Assembly (NCBI RefSeq): GCF_014217545.1
Contig: NZ_CP043178.1
Location: 806,001 to 870,000 of the forward strand
Length of the DNA: 64,000 nucleotides
Source of the DNA: Pseudarthrobacter sp. NBSH8
GTDB lineage: Bacteria > Actinomycetota > Actinomycetes > Actinomycetales > Micrococcaceae
Direction: 5' to 3'
Under the pieces are notes generated by a model. It saw only the letters and a list, made by a program, of their open reading frames with translations, was not told the origin of the DNA and made no database searches. Below, piece after piece: positions 16,752 to 25,335 of the stretch (positions are counted from its first letter, which is position 1; every line of letters begins with the position of its first letter). The position numbers and the translations under genes are program-made.

Positions 16752-17750
16752 ATGCCGATCCGGGTAGGCGTCATCGGCGCCGGAATCATGGGCGCCGACC
16801 ACATCAGGAATCTCTCCACCACTATCGGCGGCGCTGAAGTCACTTATGTGGCAGATATCGACGCCGGCCGTGCCGCGGCCGCTGCGCCACTGGCCGCCCG
16901 CATCACCACCGATCCCTCCGAGCTGATCAATTCAAGCGAGGTGGACGCCGTCGTGGTGGCCTCGCACGACTCCACGCACGCCGGGCTGGTGCTGGAATGC
17001 TTCGAGGCGATGACCCCGGTGTTGTGCGAAAAGCCAATGGCACCCACACTCCTGGAGAGCCTTGAGGTGGTAGCGGCGGACGCCGATATTGTGGCCGCCA
17101 CTGGCGCATCGCTGCTCTCACTGGGCTTTATGCGGCGCTTCGACCCCGGCTACGTGGCCCTGCGCCAGTCCGTGCAGGACCGGGTCCAAGGTGAGCCCCT
17201 GATGGTCCACTGCACCAGCCGCAACGCTGCTGCGGGCCCCGGCACCACCTCGGAATCGGCCATCACCAATTCGGCGATCCACGAGCTGGACATTATTCCC
17301 TGGCTGCTGGACTCTCCCATCACTGAAGTGTCATGGCAGGCCGGGCGGAGCTCACGCCATGCCGACGGCGGCCTGCAGGACCCGGCCTTTATGATGCTCC
17401 GCACCGCCGACGGCACGGTGACCACCCTGGAGCTGTTCCTGAACGCCCAGTACGGCTACACCACGAGTTGCGAGGTTGTCTCGGAACGGGGCACCACCGG
17501 CCTGAAGAATTCCGTACTGCTGGGGGTCCAGCAGGCGGGTCTCAGTCAGACGGCGATACCCGCAGACTGGCGCCCGCGGTTTGCCGACGCGTACCGGCTG
17601 CAGTTGCAAGCGTGGATCTCAGCATTGGCCCAGGGGGAACAACCACCCTCGGCCGGGGCGCAGGATGGCCTCAACGCCTCGCTCGTTGCCCAAGCCATGA
17701 TCCAGTCCCTGCACAGCGACAGCGCCTACACGAAAGTGAGCTACTCATGA
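16752..17750 (+). CDS. Gfo/Idh/MocA oxidoreductase (inositol-dehydrogenase-like paralogue 2)
   Basis: 332 aa. Rossmann motif VGVIGAGIMGADHIRNL closely resembles IolG, and Lys is kept in CEKPMAP. At the catalytic patch the sequence is TNSAIHELD: His and the second Asp are kept but the Asp equivalent to residue 172 of B. subtilis IDH is Asn. It could be a dehydrogenase for another inositol isomer or an altered enzyme. It starts 108 nt after the ABC ATPase gene and overlaps the next gene by 4 nt, so it is read as part of the importer operon. Confidence 0.9.
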   Translation: MPIRVGVIGAGIMGADHIRNLSTTIGGAEVTYVADIDAGRAAAAAPLAARITTDPSELINSSEVDAVVVASHDSTHAGLVLECFEAMTPVLCEKPMAPTLLESLEVVAADADIVAATGASLLSLGFMRRFDPGYVALRQSVQDRVQGEPLMVHCTSRNAAAGPGTTSESAITNSAIHELDIIPWLLDSPITEVSWQAGRSSRHADGGLQDPAFMMLRTADGTVTTLELFLNAQYGYTTSCEVVSERGTTGLKNSVLLGVQQAGLSQTAIPADWRPRFADAYRLQLQAWISALAQGEQPPSAGAQDGLNASLVAQAMIQSLHSDSAYTKVSYS

Positions 17751-18808
17751 GCATCTCTGCCCTGCCGGTTTCCCGCGTGCCCGGTTCCCGGGATGCACCG
17801 GTGCTGCGCTGGGGGATCATGGGACCAGGCTGGATCGCCGAACGCTTCACGGAATCCGTCCAGGCACACACGGACCAGGTGATTGTTGCCGTCGGGTCCC
17901 GTTCGCTCAGCCGGTCCAAGGCATTCGCGGATGCTTTCGACGTGCCAGCCGCCTACGGTAGCTATGCGGAATTGGCCGCCGCCCCGGACGTCGACATCGT
18001 CTACGTCTGCACGCCACACAACTTCCACCACCAGGCCGCGGTGCTCGCCCTCGACGCCGGCAAACACGTTTTGGTCGAGAAACCGATCGGCCTCAACGCG
18101 GCGCAGGCCCGGGACATCGCCCAGCGCGCCGAGGCCGCCAGTGTGTTCGCCGCCGAGGCCATGTGGAGTTTCTTCCTGCCCAAGTTCGACGTGATCCGGC
18201 AGATCCTCGACGCCGGGACCCTGGGCACCGTCACCACGATTTTTGCCGAATACGGCGAACACTTCGACCGCAGCCACAGGATCTTCGATCCCGCGCTGGC
18301 GGGCGGCCCGCTGCTGGACCTCGGCACGTACCCGATGGCCCTCGTCACCGAGGTCCTGGGCCTGCCGGAACAGCTGCGTGCCATGGGCCAGCCTCACGAA
18401 TCCGGGGTCAACGCCCAGCTGTCCGCCATCATGCAGTTCGCCGGCGGCGCGCAGGCCGTGGTGAACACGCACGTGCACAACTTCACGCCTACGTCCGCCA
18501 CGATAGTCGGTTCCGAAGCCACGCTGACTATCGACGGGCCTTTCAACATGCCCGGTGGCTTCGAAGTCCGCTTCCCGGACGGGCCCCGGCTGCGCCATGA
18601 GGAACCGGCCGGCGGCCACTTCGAGGGACTGCACTACGAAGCCGCTGCCGTGGCCCGTGCCGTGGCCGCCGGGCAGACGCAGGCGTGGCAGCGGACCCTG
18701 GCAGCGTCCATCCGAACCTTGGACGTTGCCGACGAAATCCGCCGCCAGCTGGGCGTGGTGTTCCCAGGCGAAGAGACGTTGGCGGACGAGGAAACCGCCC
18801 GGCTCTGA
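17747..18808 (+). CDS. Gfo/Idh/MocA oxidoreductase, dihydrodiol/xylose-dehydrogenase type
   Basis: 353 aa. The Rossmann motif is WGIMGPGWIAERF and the Lys motif VEKPIGLN. The catalytic region reads GGPLLDLGTYPMALV, with the Tyr-Pro typical of the subgroup of dimeric dihydrodiol dehydrogenases and sugar dehydrogenases, rather than the D-x-x-x-H of IolG. It is thus functionally distinct from the other four paralogues here; an aldose or cyclitol substrate is likely. The gene is coupled to the preceding one by ATGA overlap. Confidence 0.9.
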   Translation: MSISALPVSRVPGSRDAPVLRWGIMGPGWIAERFTESVQAHTDQVIVAVGSRSLSRSKAFADAFDVPAAYGSYAELAAAPDVDIVYVCTPHNFHHQAAVLALDAGKHVLVEKPIGLNAAQARDIAQRAEAASVFAAEAMWSFFLPKFDVIRQILDAGTLGTVTTIFAEYGEHFDRSHRIFDPALAGGPLLDLGTYPMALVTEVLGLPEQLRAMGQPHESGVNAQLSAIMQFAGGAQAVVNTHVHNFTPTSATIVGSEATLTIDGPFNMPGGFEVRFPDGPRLRHEEPAGGHFEGLHYEAAAVARAVAAGQTQAWQRTLAASIRTLDVADEIRRQLGVVFPGEETLADEETARL

Positions 18809-18843
18809 TTCATATTTGTTCTGACCACCGAAAGGACAGGCCC

Positions 18844-19959
18844 ATGGCCTACATCGAACAGCACTCCGGCGGACTCCCCGCACCCGTAAAAGTCGGGCTC
18901 ATCGGCTCCGGCTGGATGGGGGCGTTCCATGCCGAAAGCATCGCCCGCCGGGTCCCAGGCGCTATCCTCGCTGCCATCGCTGACCCCAATGTGGAATCCG
19001 CGCAGACCCTTGCCCAATCACTGGGCACAGCCAAGGTCACTGCCGACGCCGCGGACATCCTGGCCGATCCGGAAATCGACGCCGTGGTCATCGCCAGCCC
19101 GGCCCGCTTCCACGCCGCCCTGATCACCCAGGCTGCCGCCGCGGGGAAGCACGTCTTCTGCGAGAAGCCTGCGGGCCAGAGCCTGGAAGAACTCGATGCC
19201 GCGCTTGCCGCCGTTGAAAAATCCGGGGTGCATTTCCAGATCGGCTTCAACCGACGCTATGCGGATGACTTCCAGGCCGCCAAGAAAGACCTTGCGGCCG
19301 GCATCGCCGGGCAGCCGCAGCTCCTGCGCTCGCTGACCCGCGATCCGGGCAACGGCAGCATCCCGAACGCGGCCAGGGTCCCCGCGTGGACGGTCTTCCT
19401 GGAAACCCTGATTCACGACTTCGACACCCTGAACTGGTTCAACGAAGGCGCCGAGCCGGTGGAGGTCTATGCCGTGGCCGACGCCCTCGTGGAACCGGCG
19501 CTGCGCGATCAGGGCTTCCTGGACACCGCGGTGGTGACCATCCGCTACAGCAACGGCGCCATCGCCGTGGCGGAAGCAAACTTCAGTGCCCTCTATGGCT
19601 ACGACATCCGCGGAGAGGTCTTCGGTTCCAAGGGCATGGTCCAGGCCGGCCGTGCCACCGGGACGGCGGCCCGGCGTTACACGGCGGAGGGACTGTCCGC
19701 GGAAACCCCGCGCCTCAACGTGGAACTCTTCCGGCAGGCCTACACGGACGAACTCGCCGATTTCGCAGCCACGGTTCGGGCGCAGCGTGACGGCACACCG
19801 CCGCCGTCGGGCGCTTTCACCCTCACTCCCGGGGCCGCAGACGCCCGCCGTGCGCTGGCCATGGCGCTGGCGTGCATCGAATCGGTCAAACAGGGCGGTC
19901 CGGTGGCTGTGGCTGCTGCCCCCTTGGCGCGGCGTGACGTCGCTCAGGCGGGCGTCTGA
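18844..19959 (+). CDS. Gfo/Idh/MocA oxidoreductase (paralogue 4)
   Basis: 371 aa. Rossmann motif VGLIGSGWMGAFHAESI, Lys in CEKPAGQS, and catalytic patch LETLIHDFDTLNWF, where Glu stands in place of the IolG Asp and the His and second Asp are kept. The C-terminal tail of about 20 residues (PVAVAAAPLARRDVAQ) is longer than in the paralogues. The stop overlaps the next start by one base (TGATG). The exact inositol or sugar substrate is unknown. Confidence 0.9.
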   Translation: MAYIEQHSGGLPAPVKVGLIGSGWMGAFHAESIARRVPGAILAAIADPNVESAQTLAQSLGTAKVTADAADILADPEIDAVVIASPARFHAALITQAAAAGKHVFCEKPAGQSLEELDAALAAVEKSGVHFQIGFNRRYADDFQAAKKDLAAGIAGQPQLLRSLTRDPGNGSIPNAARVPAWTVFLETLIHDFDTLNWFNEGAEPVEVYAVADALVEPALRDQGFLDTAVVTIRYSNGAIAVAEANFSALYGYDIRGEVFGSKGMVQAGRATGTAARRYTAEGLSAETPRLNVELFRQAYTDELADFAATVRAQRDGTPPPSGAFTLTPGAADARRALAMALACIESVKQGGPVAVAAAPLARRDVAQAGV

Positions 19960-20762
19960 TGCGGCTGGCCGTCTGTGCAGAAATGGTCTTCACGGACCTG
20001 CCGTTTGTGGAACGGGTGCAGCGGCTCCACGACGCCGGGTTCGACGTCGAGATGTGGGACTCCAGGGGCAAGGACCTGGCCGCGCTCAAGGCCACCGGCG
20101 CGGTGTTCTCCTCCATGACCGGGTACACCTCCGGCAGCCTCGTGGACCCCGCCACGGCCGACGACGTGGTGCGGACGGCCGAGTCGCTGATTCCCACAGC
20201 CCTGGAGCTTGGCGTCAGCCGCATGGTGGTGCACTCCGCGGAGCTCATCGATGGCCAGGCCGCCCGCCCCCTCCACCGGTCCACCGGCCAAATGTGGAGC
20301 ACCGGGGCGCGGACGCTGGAGCGACTCGGCAACTTGGGGGCGAAGTATGGGGTGACGTTCTGCCTGGAGAACCTCAACACGATCCTGGACCACCCCGGCA
20401 TTCCGCTCGCCCGGGCCAAGGACACCCTGGCGCTCGTGGAAGCGGTCGGTCACCCCAACGTGAAGCTCATGCTGGACCTCTACCACGCACAGCTGGGGGA
20501 GGGGAACCTCATCGAGCTTGTGCGGACCGCGCTGCCCCACATAGGCGAAGTCCAGGTGGCGGACGTACCGGGCCGCTGCGAACCCGGAACCGGGGAGATC
20601 AACTACCCGGCCGTGGCCAGGGCGCTCGCGGACGCAGGCTACGAGGGGACGGTGGGTATGGAAGCTTGGGCCAGCAGCGACGACGAGGCAGCCCTTGCGG
20701 CCTTCCGGACGGCATTCACGGTGCCGGCCACTATAACGTTTTCAACGGAAGGAACACTATGA
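19959..20762 (+). CDS. Hydroxypyruvate-isomerase-like TIM-barrel protein
   Basis: 267 aa xylose-isomerase-like TIM barrel. The Hyi/OtnI signature is clear: the metal Glu in FCLENLNTILDHPG, LMLDLYHAQ, then VADVPGRCEPGTGEINYP and the last Glu in GTVGMEAW. Family members isomerise hydroxypyruvate or 2-oxotetronates. Between two Gfo/Idh/MocA dehydrogenases, it more likely isomerises a keto-sugar or keto-inositol made by them. Coupled on both sides (1-nt overlap upstream, 4-nt overlap downstream). Confidence 0.88.
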   Translation: MRLAVCAEMVFTDLPFVERVQRLHDAGFDVEMWDSRGKDLAALKATGAVFSSMTGYTSGSLVDPATADDVVRTAESLIPTALELGVSRMVVHSAELIDGQAARPLHRSTGQMWSTGARTLERLGNLGAKYGVTFCLENLNTILDHPGIPLARAKDTLALVEAVGHPNVKLMLDLYHAQLGEGNLIELVRTALPHIGEVQVADVPGRCEPGTGEINYPAVARALADAGYEGTVGMEAWASSDDEAALAAFRTAFTVPATITFSTEGTL

Positions 20763-21793
20763 AGGACGTCATTCTCGGTCTGGTCGGAGTGGGGCGCATC
20801 GGCGTCATGCACGCGAACAACATCGCCGCGCTCAACGGAGTTCTCAACCCCGAGGGCATCAATGTCAGGCTCCTGCTCACCGACGTTGCCGAGGACCACG
20901 CCAAAGGGATTGCGGCCGGCCTCGGTGCCGGCTTCGTGCCCTCGGTGGCGGAACTCATCGCCGCCGGCGTGGACGGGCTGGTCATCGCCACGGGAACCGG
21001 AACCCACCCAGAGCTGATCAAGGCGGGGGTGGACGCCGGAATCCCGGTCTTCTGCGAAAAACCTGTGGCCATGAACGTGGCGGATGCCCTGCCGGTGCTG
21101 GACTACATCCGCGACAACAACGGCGTGGTGCAGATAGGCCACCAGCGCCGCTTCGACCACGGCTACCTGGAGGCCAAGCGTGCCTACCAGGCGGGCGAAC
21201 TGGGGTGGGTCCATTCCCTGCGCGCCGTCACCTGCGACATGGCGCCGCCGCCCGTGGAGTTCCTCGCCAGCTCCGGCGGACTGTTCCGCGACTGCTCCGT
21301 CCACGACTTCGACATCCTGCGCTGGCTGACCGGCCGCGAGATTGTGGAGGTCTATGCGAAGGGCTCCAACAACGGCGACCCGGCCATCGGCGCCGTGGGC
21401 GACGTGGACACGGCGCTGGCCCTGGTCACGTTCGACGACGGGACAGTCGGCACCGTCTCAGCCACCCGCTACAACGGCGCCGGCCACGACGTCCGCCTGG
21501 AAATCCAGGGCTCCAGCCGTTCGCTGATGGTTGGGCTCGATGAACAAACGGCCATGGCGTCGGCCGAAGCCGGGATCGGGTTCCCCGCCGGGGAACCCCA
21601 CCGGACCTTCGCCGAACGCTTCGACCAGGCGTACCGATCCGAGATGGCCGCGTTCGTCGAGCTGATCCTGGGCCGGCGCGGGAACCCCTGCACCCCGGAA
21701 GACGCTGTGGCCGCTTCCCGCGTGGCTGACGCCGCCCAGGAATCACTGGCTACTGGTGTCCCGGTCAGGGTGGCCATGAGCGTAGCCAGGTGA
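20759..21793 (+). CDS. Gfo/Idh/MocA oxidoreductase, inositol-dehydrogenase-like (paralogue 5)
   Basis: 344 aa. Rossmann motif GLVGVGRIGVMHANNI, Lys in CEKPVAMN, and the complete IDH-type catalytic patch RDCSVHDFDILRWL with Asp, His and Asp. It is therefore, after iolG, the second paralogue with an intact inositol-dehydrogenase triad; scyllo- or chiro-inositol are reasonable substrates, by inference. It ends the forward gene run and is followed 18 nt later by a 15-bp hairpin shared with the convergent iolB. Confidence 0.9.
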   Translation: MKDVILGLVGVGRIGVMHANNIAALNGVLNPEGINVRLLLTDVAEDHAKGIAAGLGAGFVPSVAELIAAGVDGLVIATGTGTHPELIKAGVDAGIPVFCEKPVAMNVADALPVLDYIRDNNGVVQIGHQRRFDHGYLEAKRAYQAGELGWVHSLRAVTCDMAPPPVEFLASSGGLFRDCSVHDFDILRWLTGREIVEVYAKGSNNGDPAIGAVGDVDTALALVTFDDGTVGTVSATRYNGAGHDVRLEIQGSSRSLMVGLDEQTAMASAEAGIGFPAGEPHRTFAERFDQAYRSEMAAFVELILGRRGNPCTPEDAVAASRVADAAQESLATGVPVRVAMSVAR

Positions 21794-21811
21794 GCGTACC
21801 GCTGCCATGAA

Positions 21812-21845
21812 AATGTCCCTCCGGAATCCGTTCCGGAGGGACATT
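21812..21845. terminator. Bidirectional hairpin between the convergent iol operons
   Basis: A perfect 15-bp stem (21812-21826 with 21831-21845) with loop TCCG lies between the last forward dehydrogenase and iolB on the minus strand. CTCTT follows on the plus side. Its symmetry and position suggest termination for both directions. Confidence 0.75.
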
Positions 21846-21869
21846 CTCTTGATCACCAGAGCTTGATCT

Positions 21870-22763
21870 CTACCCGCCGAACGGCAGCCGGGGATCGATG
21901 TCCTGGCCGTCCCAGCTTTGGCGGACCCAGCCGTGGTGCGGGTCGTCGCTGATGAGCCATTCACGGACGGGGCCGGGGCCGGCCATCACGTTCAGGTAAT
22001 ACAGGTCATAGCCCGGGGCTGCCATAGCGGGGCCATGCCAGCCGTAGGGGACCAGCACAACGTCGCCCGTGCGGACCTCGGCCGCGACGTCGATGGGCCG
22101 CTCATCCGAGGCGTACACGCGCTGGTAGCCGATGGCATCGGCGTCGGCGGGTGCCCCGGAACCGGCAGCCACCTGCGTTTCGAAGTAGTAGATCTCTTCG
22201 AGGTTCGTTTCGCCGTCCTTCTCCTCATCGTGCTTGTGCGGAGGGTAGGAGGACCAGTTTCCGGCGGGAGTGAGGACTTCGCACACGATGAATCGGTCAG
22301 CTTCGAGGGCCGCGGGCGTACCGAAATTGTGGACCTGGCGGGAGCAGTTGCCGGCCCCGCGGAGTTCCACGGGCGTCTCCGCCGCGGTAACCAGCCGGGT
22401 GGGATAGGAGGCTTTCGCCGGCGCGGTGGCGACCGCCACCCGTCCGCCGTCGGACGAGCTGATGGTGACGGCGCGGCCCGTTCCCGAGTACAGCACGTCG
22501 CTGGGGCCGTGGAACACGGACGCCCGCCCCTTCAGGACATACTCTTCACCGTCCACGGCGACGGTGAAGGAGCCGTTGAGCGGAACCACTATGCGCTCCT
22601 CGTCCGCTGCCGGGAGAACGACGGCGGCCCCTGCAGTTAGGGTGGCCACCTTCAGGCCCGTATGGGCCCAGCCGTCCACGGCCAGGGTTGAATCGGAGGT
22701 TCCGAGAGAGATGTCCCAAGCGCCGTCGGCGGCGCTGCCCAGGGGGTAGACCCAGTTAGTCAT
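21870..22763 (-). CDS. iolB: 5-deoxy-glucuronate isomerase
   Basis: 297 aa, IolB family length. Bicupin metalloenzyme that isomerises 5-deoxy-D-glucuronate to 5-dehydro-2-deoxy-D-gluconate, the substrate of IolC. The metal-binding cupin motif SSYPPHKHDEE lies near residue 175, with ETNLEEIYYFE following; a second His cluster is near VPYGWHGPAMA. It is separated from the other iol enzymes and instead follows iolR by 16 nt on the minus strand, so it should share the autoregulated iolR promoter. Confidence 0.95.
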   Translation of the reverse strand: MTNWVYPLGSAADGAWDISLGTSDSTLAVDGWAHTGLKVATLTAGAAVVLPAADEERIVVPLNGSFTVAVDGEEYVLKGRASVFHGPSDVLYSGTGRAVTISSSDGGRVAVATAPAKASYPTRLVTAAETPVELRGAGNCSRQVHNFGTPAALEADRFIVCEVLTPAGNWSSYPPHKHDEEKDGETNLEEIYYFETQVAAGSGAPADADAIGYQRVYASDERPIDVAAEVRTGDVVLVPYGWHGPAMAAPGYDLYYLNVMAGPGPVREWLISDDPHHGWVRQSWDGQDIDPRLPFGG

Positions 22764-22779
22764 TAATGTATTCCTTGCG

Positions 22780-23520
22780 CTATCGCTGTACGAGTGTCAT
22801 TTCAAAGCTGTACGAATCCGCCCGGTACACGTGGTGTCCGGTTTCCACCCGGCGGCCGGCGTCGTCTGTTGCGGTGCGTTCCATGGTGACCAGCGCGGAA
22901 TTGACCTCAGCCTCCAGCAGGCCCGCCTGATAGTCGTTGGCGATCATGGCGCCGATTCTTTGCGAGGCAAGGCGGAAGTTCACGCCACCACGGCGGAGAA
23001 TGGCGTAGAGGCCCTCAGAGGCAAGCATGGATTCGTCCATCGTGGCGATGTCGTCCCGGACCCAGTTCTCCATCAGGGCCAGGGGCTTGCCGCCCACTTT
23101 CCGCAGGCGGGTGAAGTGGTACACATTGGAACCGGCGGGCAGTTCGAGGGTGGCGAGCGTCGCCGCGTCGGCCTCCATGTGGGAGAAAGTCAGCACCTGC
23201 GTGGTGGGCTTCTTGCCGTTGTTGGAGAGATCATCAAACAGGCTGGAGAGCTCCAGGGGGCGGCGGACCTGGCTGGAGACCACCTGGGTGCCCACGCCGC
23301 GCTTGCGGACCAGCAGCCCCGAGCGGACCAGTTCGTCCATGGCTTTGCGCATGGTGGGCCGGGACAGGTTCAGCTGGGCCGCGAGATCGATTTCGTTCTC
23401 CAGCCGGCTGCCGGGTTCCAGGATTCCGCTATGGATGGCGTTCTCGATGCCCTGGACCACCTGGTGATACAGGGGCACGGGCGAGGAACGGTCGATGATG
23501 AGACCAAGTTGATTCGCCAC
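22780..23520 (-). CDS. iolR: GntR/HutC-family transcriptional regulator of inositol genes
   Basis: 246 aa from the GTG at 23520, chosen because GAGGAG lies 6 nt upstream; a frame open further up (to 23577) would run through the operators. The winged helix is at residues 20-85 (ESRPVPLYHQ-type N-terminus, AAQLNLSRPTMRKAMDELV as recognition region) and a UTRA ligand domain follows (about 105-240, ending YRADSYSFEM). Members of the family are repressors released by a sugar or inositol derivative. Operators of one sequence upstream of iolR, iolC, the ABC importer and the tautomerase define its likely regulon. Confidence 0.9.
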   Translation of the reverse strand: MANQLGLIIDRSSPVPLYHQVVQGIENAIHSGILEPGSRLENEIDLAAQLNLSRPTMRKAMDELVRSGLLVRKRGVGTQVVSSQVRRPLELSSLFDDLSNNGKKPTTQVLTFSHMEADAATLATLELPAGSNVYHFTRLRKVGGKPLALMENWVRDDIATMDESMLASEGLYAILRRGGVNFRLASQRIGAMIANDYQAGLLEAEVNSALVTMERTATDDAGRRVETGHHVYRADSYSFEMTLVQR

Positions 23521-23571
23521 TAAATACTCCTCGTTCCATGCCGGACCCTGGTGCCCGCCCGAGGTTCGGGC

Positions 23572-23609
23572 GGACATCCATGTCCTGATATGTCCGCTTG
23601 ATAGGACAT
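23572..23609 (-). promoter_or_regulatory. iolR autoregulatory operators
   Basis: Two copies of the locus operator occur on opposite strands: ATGTCCTGATA (23580-23590) and TGATAGGACAT (23599-23609), and the first is part of a palindrome GGACATCCATGTCC (23572-23585). On the minus strand TTATCA, 17 nt, TATCAA is a possible promoter overlapping them. Spacing of the two cores is 19 nt, about two helical turns. A small GC hairpin follows in the leader. Confidence 0.55.
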
Positions 23610-23704
23610 ACTGCCTTAGTTGATAATATCAGCGGAATTTTGGAGGTCAAGGCTGCCACTGGCGGGCGTCCCTCCATTCGTGCCTGTGGTCCTAGGCTGG
23701 GGGG

Positions 23705-24175
23705 ATGAACAACCGATACCTCGTCTCCCGCGAACGCTTCATCGCCGCTCCCCCCCAAGTGATCTTTGAAGTCCTGGCCACGCCCGCGCTGCACAGTGCG
23801 ATCGACGGTTCCGGCACGGTGAAGGGCGCCCAGCCGCGCGGCCCGGAACGGCTGGGCCTCGGCGCCCGGTTCGGCATGGAAATGAACATGGCCGTGGACT
23901 ACAAGATCCTGAACACGGTCTCCGAGTTCGAGGAGGGCCGGCGCATCGCCTGGCGCCATTTCTACGGCCATGTCTGGCGCTACATCCTCGAACCGGCCAC
24001 CGGCGCGGACGGTGCTGCCGGCACGCGCGTCATCGAACAATGGGACGCCAGGGAGGTCCGCGGCAAGGTCTTCCTCCGGCTGGCAGGTTACTTGCGCCGC
24101 CACCCCGTCAGCATTGAAAAGACGCTGGCCCGGTTGGACGAGTACGTCACCGGCGCAGCCGGAGCGGCACGCTAG
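23705..24175 (+). CDS. SRPBCC family (polyketide cyclase/dehydrase-like) protein
   Basis: 156 aa. The SRPBCC fold starts SRERFIAAPPQVIFEVLATP and ends with the long C-terminal helix KTLARLDEYVTGA. The middle MAVDYKILNTVSEFEEGRRI is typical of the polyketide_cyc2 group. No catalytic role can be assigned; many are lipid- or ligand-binding. It is divergent from iolR (185 nt between starts) and 9 nt before the LOG-like gene, so it may be in operon with that gene. Confidence 0.85.
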   Translation: MNNRYLVSRERFIAAPPQVIFEVLATPALHSAIDGSGTVKGAQPRGPERLGLGARFGMEMNMAVDYKILNTVSEFEEGRRIAWRHFYGHVWRYILEPATGADGAAGTRVIEQWDAREVRGKVFLRLAGYLRRHPVSIEKTLARLDEYVTGAAGAAR

Positions 24176-24184
24176 GTCCCCGGC

Positions 24185-25318
24185 GTGAACCCCTCCGGTG
24201 GCCTGGTCCCCAGCCCGCGGACCCTAGAGGTTGAGAGCCTGGAGGCCTTCGACCGGCTGGTCGCCGCTGGCGCGGTGGCCATGCACGGCTGGCACGCCCA
24301 GTCCCTGGATCTGCGTGGCCGGAACGCGGCGCTGGAAACCCTGGACGTGGAAGGTGCCATTTTCCTGGGGTGTACCTTCGACCAGGGCGTGGAAGAGGGG
24401 CTTCGTCGGCGCGGCGCACTGATCTTCCCCAGGCTGCAGGGTGTGCCGTTCGATCCCTACCGGGCCCGGCTCTACACGCCGCAGGAATTGTATGCCGGCC
24501 TGGAAACTTCACCCTATGAGGAGCTGCCTGACGCCCTGGTGTACCAGTGGAGCATCATCCCGGGGCAGCGCAACCGGCTGGACGCCACCCTGGCCTCGGC
24601 GCTGCATGACCACGCCATCGGCGACGCCCTGGACGAGTTCATACACGCGGACCTCCACGCCGGCCGCTCCACTGTGGGCGTGATGGGCGGCCATGCCGCC
24701 CAGCGGGGCACCCCGGACTTCACCCAGGCAGCCGAGCTGGGCAGGCTCCTGGCGCAGAGCGGGCGGAGGGTCGCTACAGGCGGCGGCCCCGGTGCCATGG
24801 AAGCGGCGAACCTCGGCGCCTATCTCAGCCACGTTCCGCTTGCGGAGTTCACGGCGGCACTGGCCGGGCTTGGATCCGTCCCCGGCTTCCGCCCCTCGGT
24901 GTCCGCGTGGGCACGCGAGGCGGCCGCCGTCGTCGAACGTTATCCGGGCGGAACCCCGTCGCTGGGCATCCCCACCTGGTTTTACGGTCATGAGCCGCCC
25001 AACTACTTTGCCACCCACATCGCCAAGTACTTCGCGAACGCCATCCGGGAGGCGATCCTGCTGGAACTGTGCGACGGCGGCATCATCTTCCTGCCGGGCG
25101 CGGCCGGGACCGTGCAGGAAATCTTCCAGGACGCCTGCGAGAACTACTACAGCGCGCGCGAAGCCGTGACGCCGATGGTGCTGGTGGGGCGGCAGCACTG
25201 GGAGTACGAGTATCCCGCGTGGCCCATGCTCCAGCGGCTGGCGGCCGGACGTGCCATGGAGGACCGGATCTTCCTGGTGGACAGTGTGGACGAGGCGCTC
25301 GCGGTGCTGGGCGCCTAG
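24185..25318 (+). CDS. LOG-family-like nucleotide-binding Rossmann protein
   Basis: 377 aa from a GTG; the ribosome site is weak. The C-terminal half (about 160-375) has the lysine-decarboxylase-like Rossmann fold: GVMGGHAAQRGTPDF, GGGPGAMEAANLGA, and FLPGAAGTVQEIF. The last is the LOG motif PGGxGTxxE with Gly replaced by Ala at its third position. LOG proteins cleave cytokinin nucleotides or AMP-like substrates, but many actinobacterial relatives have no known role. The N-terminal 150 residues are an extra domain (HGWHAQSLDLRGR, FDPYRARLYTPQELYAGL) found in a longer subgroup. Confidence 0.82.
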   Translation: MNPSGGLVPSPRTLEVESLEAFDRLVAAGAVAMHGWHAQSLDLRGRNAALETLDVEGAIFLGCTFDQGVEEGLRRRGALIFPRLQGVPFDPYRARLYTPQELYAGLETSPYEELPDALVYQWSIIPGQRNRLDATLASALHDHAIGDALDEFIHADLHAGRSTVGVMGGHAAQRGTPDFTQAAELGRLLAQSGRRVATGGGPGAMEAANLGAYLSHVPLAEFTAALAGLGSVPGFRPSVSAWAREAAAVVERYPGGTPSLGIPTWFYGHEPPNYFATHIAKYFANAIREAILLELCDGGIIFLPGAAGTVQEIFQDACENYYSAREAVTPMVLVGRQHWEYEYPAWPMLQRLAAGRAMEDRIFLVDSVDEALAVLGA

Positions 25319-25335
25319 CCCATTTCCGGCAGCGC

